From Phycisphaerae bacterium (lineage in GTDB: Bacteria; Planctomycetota; Phycisphaerae; Phycisphaerales; Phycisphaeraceae): a stretch of DNA of 64,000 nucleotides. The stretch covers positions 1 to 64,000 of the forward strand of contig JAUHYI010000009.1 of the NCBI GenBank assembly GCA_030426385.1, in the 5' to 3' direction. Within the stretch, counting starts at the first letter, position 1. Each line of letters opens with the position of its first letter. The notes beneath the pieces are model-generated. The model had not been told where the DNA came from, ran no database searches, and saw nothing but the letters and a program-made list of their open reading frames with translations. The position numbers and the translations under genes are program-made. Positions 17,040-26,014 of this stretch are shown piece by piece.

Positions 17040-18161
17040 TTACTTGCGGACGCTGGCGAGTTTGTCGTGGCCACGTGCGAGCAAGTCGGCGGTGGTTTCC
17101 CAGTCGATGCAGGCATCGGTGACTGATACGCCGTAGGTCATTTGCGATCGGTCGGCGGCGATTTTTTGATTGCCGGGGCCGATGTTGCTTTCGAGTGAAA
17201 TGCCGACGACCGGGCAGGGTTGATTCTCGGTGGCCGCGGCGACGCGTTGGTCGATGAGGTTGTCCCACACGCCGACCTGGTTCTCATGTTTCTTGAATGA
17301 ATTGGCATGAGAACAATCGACCATCAACACCGGATCGAGTCCGACCTGGGCGAGTTTTTGCGCAGCGTCGGCAACGTCCTGTGGTTCGTAGTTGGTCAAA
17401 CCACCACCGCCGCGCAAGATGACGTGGCCGTCATGATTGCCGCGCGTGGATACGATGCAGCATCGGCCGCGCTCGTTGATCCCCAGGAAATGGTGAGGCG
17501 TTTGTGCTGAGCGCATGGCATCGAGAGCGATTTGCAAATTGCCATCGGTGCCGTTTTTGTAACCGACGGGCATGGATAATCCCGAAGCCATTTGACGATG
17601 CGTTTGTGATTCGGTCGTGCGTGCGCCGATAGCCGCCCATGCAATCAAATCATCAATGTATTGCGGGGTAATCGGGTCGAGCATTTCGGTGCCCGCCGAC
17701 AGCCCGAGGTCGTTGATGTCGAGCAACAGCTTGCGTGCCAATCGAATGCCGGTGGCCATGTCGAAGGTGCCATCGAGATGCGGGTCGTTGATCAGGCCTT
17801 TCCAGCCGACAGTGGTGCGTGGCTTTTCAAAGTAGACGCGCATGACCAGGTAGATTTCATCTTCGTAGCGTTGCTTCAATTCCGCCAGACGTCGGGCGTA
17901 GTCAAGGGCCGCATCGACATCATGGATCGAGCATGGGCCGAGTACCACGAGCAGGCGCGGGTCTTCGCGATTGAGGATGGCGCGAATGGTGCGACGGGCT
18001 TCGACCACGGTGCGGTGTGCCTGCTCGCTGGCGGGCAATTCACGTTCCAGATCGGCCGGCGTGATCAGCGGGGTCAATGCCGCGACGTTGATATTTTGTA
18101 CCGGTTGATCGGCCGCAGTGGATGAAGAGATCGACGAGGATGATTGGGGTGTTGTATTCAC
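17040..18161 (-). CDS. 3-deoxy-7-phosphoheptulonate (DAHP) synthase, class I
   Basis: DAHP synthase joins phosphoenolpyruvate and erythrose-4-phosphate, the first step of the shikimate pathway. The 373 residues match the AroF/AroG/AroH type. Motifs are VLGPCSIHD near residue 75, EKPRTTVGWKG, SAGTEMLDPITPQY, GARTTESQTHRQMASG, GYKNGTDG and the metal-binding DCSHANS. The N-terminal 20 residues are a Ser/Thr-rich tail. Which aromatic amino acid inhibits it cannot be read here, so I give no paralogue letter. The stop codon abuts the end of an H1 repeat. aroK, another gene of the pathway, is at 439-963. Confidence 0.95.
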   Translation of the reverse strand: MNTTPQSSSSISSSTAADQPVQNINVAALTPLITPADLERELPASEQAHRTVVEARRTIRAILNREDPRLLVVLGPCSIHDVDAALDYARRLAELKQRYEDEIYLVMRVYFEKPRTTVGWKGLINDPHLDGTFDMATGIRLARKLLLDINDLGLSAGTEMLDPITPQYIDDLIAWAAIGARTTESQTHRQMASGLSMPVGYKNGTDGNLQIALDAMRSAQTPHHFLGINERGRCCIVSTRGNHDGHVILRGGGGLTNYEPQDVADAAQKLAQVGLDPVLMVDCSHANSFKKHENQVGVWDNLIDQRVAAATENQPCPVVGISLESNIGPGNQKIAADRSQMTYGVSVTDACIDWETTADLLARGHDKLASVRK

Positions 18162-18303
18162 GGTTTATTCACGGGTTTAGGCTCAGCAAAAATCGAGCCG
18201 GGTATCGTAACATGGCCGAGCCGTGGTGCCTACCGAAATGGGGCGGAATCGATTAAAAACGGTCGGAAACCCAGGAAATGGCGATCGGGAGGGGATCGGC
18301 CGG

Positions 18304-18981
18304 TTATGCCGATGGGCCGCATGGCTTGCTGGCGGCGAGAAGCTGGCAGGTCGGCACGGCCAGCAGCGCGCCAAGGGTGGGCATGGCCAGGTACATCCAC
18401 AGGTATTCGACGTGCCCGCTGAGCAGGGCAGGCCCCAGCGATCGGGCGGGATTCATCGATGCCATACAGATCGGACCGGCGAAGGTGGCCTCGAGGGCGA
18501 TGACCGCGCCGATGGCGATGCCTGCGGTGATGCCTTTTTCCTTAGCGCCGGTGGAGACGCGCAGGATCACGAGCATCAACATCCAGGTTAAAAATATTTC
18601 CAGCACCGCCGATTGCCAGACGTAGGGAATATCATCGATCGTGGCGGGCAGGCTGGCCCCGAGTGTTTCGCTGGTGGGAAACATCACACGCAACAGGCCG
18701 GCCGCCAGCACCGCGCCGAGACATTGGGCCACGATGTAAGGAACTACATCGCGCCAGGCGAATCGATCCGCCACCGCAAAGGCCAACGTCACCGCAGGAT
18801 TGATGTGCGCTCCGGAGATGTCGCCCAGGGCATAGATCATGGCCAACACAATCAGGCCCCACGTGAGTGTGACCCCGAGATGGCCGATCGCGCCACCGGT
18901 GATTTCGTTGATGGTCATGGCACCGCAGCCTGCCATGACAAGACAGAAAGTGCCGACGAATTCGGTGGCGTAGCGTCGCAT
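18304..18981 (-). CDS. Aquaporin / MIP family channel
   Basis: The 225-residue product has the two NPA boxes of the aquaporin fold, in SGAHINPAVTLAF and SMNPARSLGPAL, and about six membrane segments with the start FVGTFCLVMAGCGA. It is a membrane channel for water or small neutral solutes such as glycerol. The compact length and the NPAR form of the second box favour an AqpZ-like water channel, but the selectivity filter needs an alignment. It lies between DAHP synthase and the CDF transporter on the same strand, with gaps of 142 and 68 bases. Confidence 0.9.
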   Translation of the reverse strand: MRRYATEFVGTFCLVMAGCGAMTINEITGGAIGHLGVTLTWGLIVLAMIYALGDISGAHINPAVTLAFAVADRFAWRDVVPYIVAQCLGAVLAAGLLRVMFPTSETLGASLPATIDDIPYVWQSAVLEIFLTWMLMLVILRVSTGAKEKGITAGIAIGAVIALEATFAGPICMASMNPARSLGPALLSGHVEYLWMYLAMPTLGALLAVPTCQLLAASKPCGPSA

Positions 18982-19049
18982 GAAGGGTAGTTTATCGCAG
19001 GATGCGAATCGTGGATTGTGTGAATCGTGTGAAGGCCGAGCGAAAAGGG

Positions 19050-20033
19050 TTAGGTTTTCGTGAAAGAAGACGCAGGTGAAGACGCAGACGAAGACCCAGG
19101 TGAAGACGCAAGTGAAGGTGCTGTCGGTTCGATGTGGACCAACACGTCGCGCACCATGGGGAATTTTTCCAGAAGGTGATCCTTGACCGCGTGGCCGATT
19201 TCGTGGCCGGTTTCGATCGTTTGATCACGTTGAATCTGGACGTGAATGTCAGCAAAATATTCCAGACCGGAACGTCGCACTCGCAACGATTCGATGGCAT
19301 CAACCCCCGGCTGGCTGCTGGCTTCGTCGCGTATGGTTTGGATCAATGCCGGATCGGCCTGAATATCCAGCGATTGACGCATGGCGGATCGATGCAGCCG
19401 AATGCCTGACCATGCGATGATGCCCACCACGAGTAAAGCCGTGATTTCGTCAGCCGCATTCCAGGCATCACCGCCGATGGCGACGATGGACAAACCGATC
19501 AGCACCGCCAGGGAACACAACGCATCGGCGCGATGATCCCACGCCGCAGCCATCACGGCGATCGAGCCGGTCGCCAGTCCCACGCTTTTTTTATAGTGAT
19601 AGACCGATTCCTTAATCACGACATTGATCGCAGCAACAATCAACGCCCACAGCGCGGGCGGCGGGTGCGATTGCGTGATGCGCGTCACGGCTTCGAAACC
19701 CACCCACACCGCCGACACGATAATCAGCAACGCCACATTGGTCGCCACAATCGATTCGACGCGACTGTGGCCATAGGGATGATCGTCATCGGGTGGTCGC
19801 TGGGCGTATCGCAATGCCAGCAAGACCGCCAAAGAGGTGAGCGCATCGCCGATTGAATTGACCGCATCGGCGACCAGCGCGAAAGTGCCCGCCGTCAGGC
19901 CGGCCCATAATTTCACCCCTGCCAATGCACTGTTAACCCATAACCCGACCCAGGCTGCCCGGATGGCTAATCGATAGATTTCCGATCGTTTGATATGGCG
20001 TTGTGACATCGAAATACCGTTCGTCGTGTGCAT
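19050..20033 (-). CDS. Cation diffusion facilitator family transporter
   Basis: These inner-membrane antiporters export divalent metals such as Zn, Mn or Fe. The 327-residue product has six membrane segments, the first metal-site region in DAVNSIGDALTS, HPYGHSRVES, and the second site in WDHRADALCSLAVLIG. A cytoplasmic domain (RRSGLEYFADIHVQI) follows. The Ser/Pro-rich tail SSPGSSSASSPASS comes from a short tandem repeat (GAAGACGCAGGT-type) at the 3' end. I prefer the starts at 20033 or 20009 over 20075, which would overlap the divergent hpnC promoter region. Metal specificity cannot be assigned. Confidence 0.92.
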   Translation of the reverse strand: MHTTNGISMSQRHIKRSEIYRLAIRAAWVGLWVNSALAGVKLWAGLTAGTFALVADAVNSIGDALTSLAVLLALRYAQRPPDDDHPYGHSRVESIVATNVALLIIVSAVWVGFEAVTRITQSHPPPALWALIVAAINVVIKESVYHYKKSVGLATGSIAVMAAAWDHRADALCSLAVLIGLSIVAIGGDAWNAADEITALLVVGIIAWSGIRLHRSAMRQSLDIQADPALIQTIRDEASSQPGVDAIESLRVRRSGLEYFADIHVQIQRDQTIETGHEIGHAVKDHLLEKFPMVRDVLVHIEPTAPSLASSPGSSSASSPASSFTKT

Positions 20034-20083
20034 GACCCTGGAGCGATCGGTCACTTGATCACAGGATGCTATCATACAGGACT

Positions 20084-21118
20084 ATGCCCTCGGCGATTCT
20101 CGACCAATTAGATACGTTCGGCCCGGATCGATGCGATCAGCTCGACTACCAGCAGGCGACCGATTACACACGTGAGCTGACCCAGGCGCACGCGGAAAAT
20201 TTCAGTGTGGTCAGTTGGCTATTGCCCAAACGATTGCGCGATGATTTTCGTCATGTGTATGCGTTTTGCCGATGGGCTGACGACCTGGGCGATGAAACCG
20301 GCGACCCGGCACGCAGTTTGGAATTGTTGGCATGGTGGCGCGATGAATTGGATCAGTGTTATGCGGGACAGCCACGGCATCCGGTGTTTGTCGCGCTGCG
20401 GCATACGATCGAGAAGCATGACATTCCGCGTGCGCCATTCGATCATCTGATCGACGCGTTCGTGCAGGACCAGACGGTCACGCGCTACGACACCTGGGAT
20501 CAGGTCCTCGACTATTGCACACGCAGCGCCGATCCGGTGGGGCGGTTGGTGCTGCATCTGTGTGACTATCACGATGACACGCGGCAACGGTTATCCGATC
20601 AAACCTGCACCGCCTTGCAACTGATCAATTTCTGGCAGGATGTGCGCCGCGATATTTTGGAACGCGATCGGGTGTACATTCCACAGGACATCGCCCGCAA
20701 GCACGATCTGGATATCGAGCTGATGGTGAAAATTGTGAAGCTCGATGGCCAGGTGGGTTCAGATGATGCCAGCGGGGCATCGTGTTGCGATGGATCACAA
20801 TTACCGTCGGCAGGCATGGCCGCGATTCGGCCCGCGTATGTCAACACCGTGCGCGAATTGGTCGAGCGCACCAAACCGATGTTTACCGCCGGTCGCGCGT
20901 TGTGGCCGATGTTGTCGCCGGATGTTCGACCTGATATTCAACTGTTTACCTATGGTGGACAAGCCACGGTGCGCCTGGTGGAAAAACAAAAATACGACAC
21001 GCTGACGCATCGGCCATCGCTGGGCAAACCGGCGAAGCTGGCGTTGGTCATGCGGGCATTGCTGGGCAAATTACGCAGTGGTCGCAGGGGTCACGCTGGG
21101 GCTGGAGGGCAATCATGA
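20084..21118 (+). CDS. hpnC: Squalene synthase-like HpnC
   Basis: Together with HpnD and HpnE this makes squalene from two farnesyl diphosphates; HpnC converts presqualene diphosphate to hydroxysqualene. The 344-residue product has the isoprenyl-synthase Asp-rich motifs FCRWADDLGDE and LQLINFWQDVRRD, plus the HAENFSVVSWLLP start typical of HpnC. An insert of about 20 residues (GSDDASGASCCDGSQLPS) sits before the C-terminal helices. ATG 20084 has AGGA upstream; ATG 20066 is an alternative. The stop overlaps the hpnD start by 4 bases (ATGA), so the two are translationally coupled. It is divergent from the CDF gene. Confidence 0.93.
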   Translation: MPSAILDQLDTFGPDRCDQLDYQQATDYTRELTQAHAENFSVVSWLLPKRLRDDFRHVYAFCRWADDLGDETGDPARSLELLAWWRDELDQCYAGQPRHPVFVALRHTIEKHDIPRAPFDHLIDAFVQDQTVTRYDTWDQVLDYCTRSADPVGRLVLHLCDYHDDTRQRLSDQTCTALQLINFWQDVRRDILERDRVYIPQDIARKHDLDIELMVKIVKLDGQVGSDDASGASCCDGSQLPSAGMAAIRPAYVNTVRELVERTKPMFTAGRALWPMLSPDVRPDIQLFTYGGQATVRLVEKQKYDTLTHRPSLGKPAKLALVMRALLGKLRSGRRGHAGAGGQS

Positions 21119-22035
21119 CCGCGACCGATGCAACCAATTCAGCAATCACGCCCGGCACACCGAAGCCCGTTTCGGATGTCGATTTATCGGCGGCGATGGA
21201 TTACTGTCGTGATATCACGCGCACTCGGGCCCGCAATTTTTATTATGGTTTGAAACTCACGCCCGAGCCTAAACGTTCAGCGCTCTATGCCGTGTATGCA
21301 TTCATGCGCTATTGCGATGATCTGGCCGATGACGCGGTCGAGCAGGGCGATGCGCAGGCGGGCATCGAACGAATTGAATCGTTTCGCCAACAGATGCAAT
21401 CGGTGTTGGACGGCGGGCCGATTCCGAATGATGAATCGATGTTGTGGCAGGCCTTGGCACATGTGATGCGAACCTATCCGATCGATCCAGCCCATCTGCA
21501 TGCGATGCTCGATGGCCAACACGCGGACATGATCAAGCATCGGTACGACACGTTCGTCGAACTGGATCATTATTGTTACAACGTCGCGGGCACGGTGGGG
21601 TTGGTGTGCATCAGTGTGTGGGGCCACGATGGTGATTCGGAAATTGAATCAATCGCACGGTCGCGCGGGTTGGCGTTGCAACTGACCAACATCCTGCGCG
21701 ATGTGGTCGAGGATACCCAGCGTGGCCGGGTGTATTTGCCTGCTGACGAATTGGCGCGGTTCGGTTGCGATGAAAAACAACTGGTGGCGGGCGGGCCGGG
21801 GTTTGATGCCATGATGGATTTTCAAATCAAACGGGCCCAGGCATGTTACGAAGCGTCGGCCGCGCTCGAAGCGCATCTGGACCCGGCCTGTCGCGGGACC
21901 AGTTGGGCGATGATGCGAATTTACCGGGGATTACTGGACAAAATTGCGGCCAACCCGCGACGTGTGTTACATCAGCGCGTCCGATTAAGCGCCTGGGAAA
22001 AAACCCGCATCGCACTAACCGCCCGCTGGAAGTGA
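21115..22035 (+). CDS. hpnD: Presqualene diphosphate synthase HpnD
   Basis: This condenses two farnesyl diphosphates to presqualene diphosphate. The 306-residue product has the first Asp-rich motif YAFMRYCDDLADD, the second LQLTNILRDVVEDTQRGRVY, and the RARNFYYGLKL substrate-binding start. The N-terminus carries a 25-residue polar extension. It overlaps hpnC by ATGA and is followed by hpnE after 40 bases, giving a compact three-gene operon. Squalene would feed hopanoids or carotenoid-like lipids, but no squalene-hopene cyclase is in the window. Confidence 0.95.
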   Translation: MTATDATNSAITPGTPKPVSDVDLSAAMDYCRDITRTRARNFYYGLKLTPEPKRSALYAVYAFMRYCDDLADDAVEQGDAQAGIERIESFRQQMQSVLDGGPIPNDESMLWQALAHVMRTYPIDPAHLHAMLDGQHADMIKHRYDTFVELDHYCYNVAGTVGLVCISVWGHDGDSEIESIARSRGLALQLTNILRDVVEDTQRGRVYLPADELARFGCDEKQLVAGGPGFDAMMDFQIKRAQACYEASAALEAHLDPACRGTSWAMMRIYRGLLDKIAANPRRVLHQRVRLSAWEKTRIALTARWK

Positions 22036-22075
22036 TTTTTTAACCACGCGGGTTATCTGAATTGTTTGACACATT

Positions 22076-23491
22076 ATGACAGCATCGAATCCCGAAAAAT
22101 CAGTGTTGGTCATCGGCGGTGGACTCGCGGGCATCGCGGCGGCGATCCGTTTGGCCCAGCGCGGCTGCGCGGTGACGTTGATTGAGACACGCAAAAAGTT
22201 AGGCGGACGCGCGACCAGTTTCGTCGATCCCACCACCGGGCATGTGTTGGATAATTGTCAGCATGTGTTATTGAAATGCTGCACGCAGTTGATCGATTTG
22301 TACGAACGGTTGGGCGTGGGCGATCACATCGAATGGCATCACAAAATTTATTTCGCTCGGCCCGACGATCCGCACATTGATGTGTTGTCGGCTGATCCGT
22401 TGCCCGCACCGTTGCACATGTCGCGGGCATTGATGCAATTCAAAATTCTGAGCTGGTCGGAAAAAATAGCCATCAGCCGGGGCATGTTGCGCGTGATGCG
22501 ATTGGGCAAAACCGGCCGAGAACGATTGGCGGATACCAGTTTTGCGGATTTTTTGAAAACCCTGAAGCAACCTGCCGGTGCGATTGAAAAATTCTGGGAT
22601 CCAATCGTGATCAGCGCGTGCAATGAATTGTCATCGCGGGTGTCGGTGCGCTATGCGTTGCAGGTTTTTCAGGATGGTTTTTTGAATCACAACGATGCGT
22701 ATGTGATGGGGCTGTCCACCGCACCGTTGGTGCGACTGTACGACGCGGCGGAAACGGTGTTGGCCAAGCAAGGTGGTATCGTGCGTCTGGGCGCGGCGGC
22801 GCGATCAATCGAAATGGAAACGGATGAACAGGGTAAGCCGCGAGCGGTGGGCGTGGTGCTATCCGATGGTGAAAAATTGACGGCTGATCATTACGTGTCA
22901 GCGGTGCCGTTTGATCGGTTGGCGAAATTGTGTGGCGAACATCGGCCGATCGCGGGCTTGGATACGATTGAGGTCAGCCCGATCCTGGGGATTCATTTGT
23001 GGTTTGCCGAGCATGTGATGGATCTGCCGCATCTGGTGACGACGCAATCGTCGTTGCAGTGGCTGTTTAACAAGGGATACGATGCCGAATTTGGGGGCCA
23101 ACATTTGCATGGCGTGGTCAGTGCGGCGCACGATTTGGTGGATCAATCGGCCGAGCAGATTATCGAATTGGTGACGCGCGAAGCGCAGCGGTTTTTGCCG
23201 CGTGCGGTGAATGTTGAGATCAAACACGCCCGCGTGGTTAAGGAAAAACGCGCGACGTTTTCAGTGGTGCCGGGGATTGATGCGTGTCGACCGGGCCCGC
23301 GCGGCGACGTGGGGAATTTATATTTGGCCGGTGACTGGTGCGACACGGGTTGGCCGGCCACGATGGAAGGCGCGGTGCGCAGCGGGTATCAAGCGGCGTC
23401 GGATTTGTGCGAGGATTTGAACATGGGGCCGTTGGTGCAGGCGGGCGATTTGCAGCCGACGTGGTTGTATCGCATGATTGCGGGTAAGTGA
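22076..23491 (+). CDS. hpnE: Hydroxysqualene dehydroxylase HpnE
   Basis: This FAD-dependent amine-oxidase-fold enzyme reduces hydroxysqualene to squalene. The 471-residue product starts with the dinucleotide-binding motif VLVIGGGLAGIAAAIRLAQ, followed by the ETRKKLGGRATSF stretch. It ends with the FAD-contacting LYLAGDWCDTGWPATMEGAV. WDPIVISACNE is typical of the HpnE group. It is the third gene of the hpnCDE operon. It resembles phytoene desaturases, but the company of hpnC and hpnD favours HpnE. Confidence 0.95.
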   Translation: MTASNPEKSVLVIGGGLAGIAAAIRLAQRGCAVTLIETRKKLGGRATSFVDPTTGHVLDNCQHVLLKCCTQLIDLYERLGVGDHIEWHHKIYFARPDDPHIDVLSADPLPAPLHMSRALMQFKILSWSEKIAISRGMLRVMRLGKTGRERLADTSFADFLKTLKQPAGAIEKFWDPIVISACNELSSRVSVRYALQVFQDGFLNHNDAYVMGLSTAPLVRLYDAAETVLAKQGGIVRLGAAARSIEMETDEQGKPRAVGVVLSDGEKLTADHYVSAVPFDRLAKLCGEHRPIAGLDTIEVSPILGIHLWFAEHVMDLPHLVTTQSSLQWLFNKGYDAEFGGQHLHGVVSAAHDLVDQSAEQIIELVTREAQRFLPRAVNVEIKHARVVKEKRATFSVVPGIDACRPGPRGDVGNLYLAGDWCDTGWPATMEGAVRSGYQAASDLCEDLNMGPLVQAGDLQPTWLYRMIAGK

Positions 23492-23568
23492 CAGGCGACG
23501 GGGTTGTCCTGAAATGCCGTGCGTTGAATGATCATTTCAATTTTATGAACTAACCAGGGGTTTGAATT

Positions 23569-24765
23569 ATGGTTTCATCGGGTGCTATGGCCTGGGCCCA
23601 GATTGTGTCGGTGCTATGTTTTGGCGGGTTGCCGACGATTGCGTGTCTGGTGGGGCTTGTGTTTTTGTGGTTGCGTGTGCGTCGGGGTAAACCGCGTGAG
23701 CCGGGTTGCGGGGCCTGTGGGTATCAGGTGCAATCGTTGTCGACGTTTAGCTGTCCCGAGTGCGGCGCGGATTTACGCGTGGTCGGCATCAGTCAGGCGT
23801 TTCGGCCGATGTTGCACCCGGTGTTGTTTATTTTGTTCTGGACGTTGTTGCTACCGATTCCCTCATGCACGGTGGGATCAATAGGGATTGCGGTGGGGCC
23901 GAAAACATCACACGTCATGCACAACATGACGCTGGTGGTTCCCAACGGGCAAGCGATTCAACAGATCGATGTGCATACCAATCCGATGGCGGGGTTAATG
24001 TCGAACTGGATTGGTGCGATGGCTGGGGGAGGGCGAGGGATGACGGGGCTGGGCGATTTGACGGTGATGATATCGCCACAGCATGGCGCGGCGCACGTGT
24101 TGTCCGCGACGACGCAACCCAACGTGACAACGCCGCAAGGTTCTCAAACGCCATCGCCATCGCCGACGCCAACGCCAACGCCAACGCCAACATCAGCGCC
24201 ATCGAGTGGTAATTGGATGGTGTTAATTATCGATACGCAGCAGATGCAGATGATGATGCCGGGCCAGATGATGGTGAATCCGAATAGTGGACAGCCGACT
24301 GTGATGCAAGGGGTTGCAGTGACGCAAGCCAACCTGTTACACGAACTGGGTAATGCAGGCTACAACACGCAGGATGCCGAGGTTATCAGTGCGGTTGCCG
24401 ATTTAGAAAAATTGATCGCGGGCTATCCGACGCAAGGTTTGGCGACGGCGAATCTGTCGTTTTTATCGGTGCAATCGCAGTTCTCCCATCCGATGGACAT
24501 GCCGAAAGTATGGTGGGTGATTGTGGTGTTGCTTTTGATCCTGGCGACATGGATCGGCGGCATCGTGTTGTTTTTTGTGATCCATCGGCAACAACAACGT
24601 GCGAAAAAAATGCACCTGTCGCGGTATCGCGCGGCCGGTGGGGCTGGTGGGGCTAGTGGGTCAGGTGCAGCCCAGGCCATGCCATTTCCGTCGCCGTCGC
24701 CGTCGCCTGATTGGGCTAACGTGAATCCTTTGGATGATCCACCATCTGGACCTGGATCGGCGTGA
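23569..24765 (+). CDS. Zinc-ribbon membrane protein of unknown function
   Basis: The 398-residue product starts at ATG 23569 after AGGGG. The first membrane helix (about residues 11-36) precedes a zinc ribbon with Cys47, Cys50, Cys62 and Cys65 (CGAC...CPEC). A second helix pair (VLFILFWTLLLPIPSC) and a C-terminal helix (VWWVIVVLLLILATWIGGIV) follow. Between them is an extracytoplasmic Met/Gln-rich region with a (Thr-Pro)n linker. The tail is Gly/Ser/Pro-rich. The last 50 bases overlap the 3' end of the convergent mscS. Zinc-ribbon membrane proteins of this layout are common in planctomycetes; no function is known to me. Confidence 0.8.
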   Translation: MVSSGAMAWAQIVSVLCFGGLPTIACLVGLVFLWLRVRRGKPREPGCGACGYQVQSLSTFSCPECGADLRVVGISQAFRPMLHPVLFILFWTLLLPIPSCTVGSIGIAVGPKTSHVMHNMTLVVPNGQAIQQIDVHTNPMAGLMSNWIGAMAGGGRGMTGLGDLTVMISPQHGAAHVLSATTQPNVTTPQGSQTPSPSPTPTPTPTPTSAPSSGNWMVLIIDTQQMQMMMPGQMMVNPNSGQPTVMQGVAVTQANLLHELGNAGYNTQDAEVISAVADLEKLIAGYPTQGLATANLSFLSVQSQFSHPMDMPKVWWVIVVLLLILATWIGGIVLFFVIHRQQQRAKKMHLSRYRAAGGAGGASGSGAAQAMPFPSPSPSPDWANVNPLDDPPSGPGSA

Positions 24766-25801
24766 TGCTATCCAGATGCACATCGCGTTGGGGGAATGCG
24801 ATGCTGATCTGGGCCTCGCGGAAATAGGCATCGATAGAAAAACGGATGTCGCTTTGCACGCGGCGCAGGTCCATCGGTTGGCGGATTTCGGTCCAGAAAT
24901 AGATTTTGAAGTTGAGGGAATTGTCGCCGAACTCATCGAAGATCACGATAGGCTCGGGATGTTTTAAAACCTTGGCATGTTCATGGGTCGCTTGCTTGAT
25001 GAGCTTAGCGGCTTCTTGAGTGGGTGATCCATAGGCGATGCCGACGGTGACCGTGCCGCGCACCGCACTATCGCGGAGAGTCCAGTTGACGACATCGTTT
25101 TCCAGGAACTTACTGTTGGGAACGAGGACATCGACGCCATCGCTACGACGGACGCGTGTGGAGCGATTGCCGATTTCCTCAACGCGTCCTTCCTGATCGC
25201 CGACGACGATGATGTCGCCGACGCGGATGGGCCGTTCGAGCATGAGGATGAAGCCGGAAATCAGATTGTTGAAAAGGTTTTGTGCCCCAAAGCCAACGCC
25301 GATGGCAAAGGCACCGCCGAGCACGGTGAAGATGGTGATGGGAATCCCAGCCATGGGCAAGGCGACGAGTGTGACGACGATGACCAAGCCATAGAACAGA
25401 ATTTTTTCGATCAGTTGCGTGGCGTGGGGGTTGATGCGATTGATTTTTGCCAGTCGCTTGCCAACCAGTTGCACGACGCGTTTGGCAAACAAAATCCCCA
25501 GCAACAGCACGAGCAGGGCGATGACCAATTGGCTGAGCTGGACGGGATTGCCACCACTGGAAAACAGTTCGGTTTCCCAGATGTTGGTGAGGAATTGATG
25601 GACGTCGTTCCAGGTGAAATCGAACGGGCCGGCATCACTGGTGTTGTTCGCGACATCACTGACTGTTTGCGATTCGGAACCGGGCGGTGGAGAGGGGGTG
25701 TCGAGCCCATTGGCGGGCGATGGAGCTGTTGGGTCGGTCTGACCCAGCATGAATACACGGGATAACGCGGGCATGTTATGCATGACGCTGAGGATTGACA
25801 T
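24716..25801 (-). CDS. mscS: MscS-family mechanosensitive channel
   Basis: This channel opens under membrane tension and releases solutes during osmotic downshock. The 361-residue product has an N-terminal Pro/Ser-rich periplasmic region, three core membrane helices and the pore helix with small residues (GGAFAIGVGFGAQNLFNNLI). The beta domain carries LERPIRVGDIIVVGDQEGRV, and the C-terminal alpha/beta domain shows FKIYFWTEI. Downstream Met residues could also serve as start. Its 3' end overlaps the convergent zinc-ribbon gene by 50 bases. Confidence 0.93.
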   Translation of the reverse strand: MSILSVMHNMPALSRVFMLGQTDPTAPSPANGLDTPSPPPGSESQTVSDVANNTSDAGPFDFTWNDVHQFLTNIWETELFSSGGNPVQLSQLVIALLVLLLGILFAKRVVQLVGKRLAKINRINPHATQLIEKILFYGLVIVVTLVALPMAGIPITIFTVLGGAFAIGVGFGAQNLFNNLISGFILMLERPIRVGDIIVVGDQEGRVEEIGNRSTRVRRSDGVDVLVPNSKFLENDVVNWTLRDSAVRGTVTVGIAYGSPTQEAAKLIKQATHEHAKVLKHPEPIVIFDEFGDNSLNFKIYFWTEIRQPMDLRRVQSDIRFSIDAYFREAQISIAFPQRDVHLDSITPIQVQMVDHPKDSR

Positions 25802-25979
25802 GATGAATCAGCGTACCAGAATTTCCAATGCTCGTGCATAAAAATGATGGTCGAGGCATCACGAAATTCACATGATATAGTTGTGATGGGTAGAGATCGT
25901 GAAAGAGAATTGAAGAACATGCGGGGGATGAGATGGGAGATGGAAGGCGCGAGTTGGCGGGATGGCGTGGGGATGGCGT

Positions 25980-26002
25980 GGGGATGGCGTGGGGGGGGGG
26001 GG
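25980..26002. repeat. Tandem GGCGTGGGGAT array ending in a 12-G run
   Basis: About three copies of an 11-base GGCGTGGGGAT unit (about 25963-25990) run into 12 Gs at 25991-26002. The run ends 12 bases before the start codon of the permease gene, close to its ribosome binding site, so its length could affect translation. Confidence 0.75.
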
Positions 26003-26014
26003 CATTTGTCAGGC

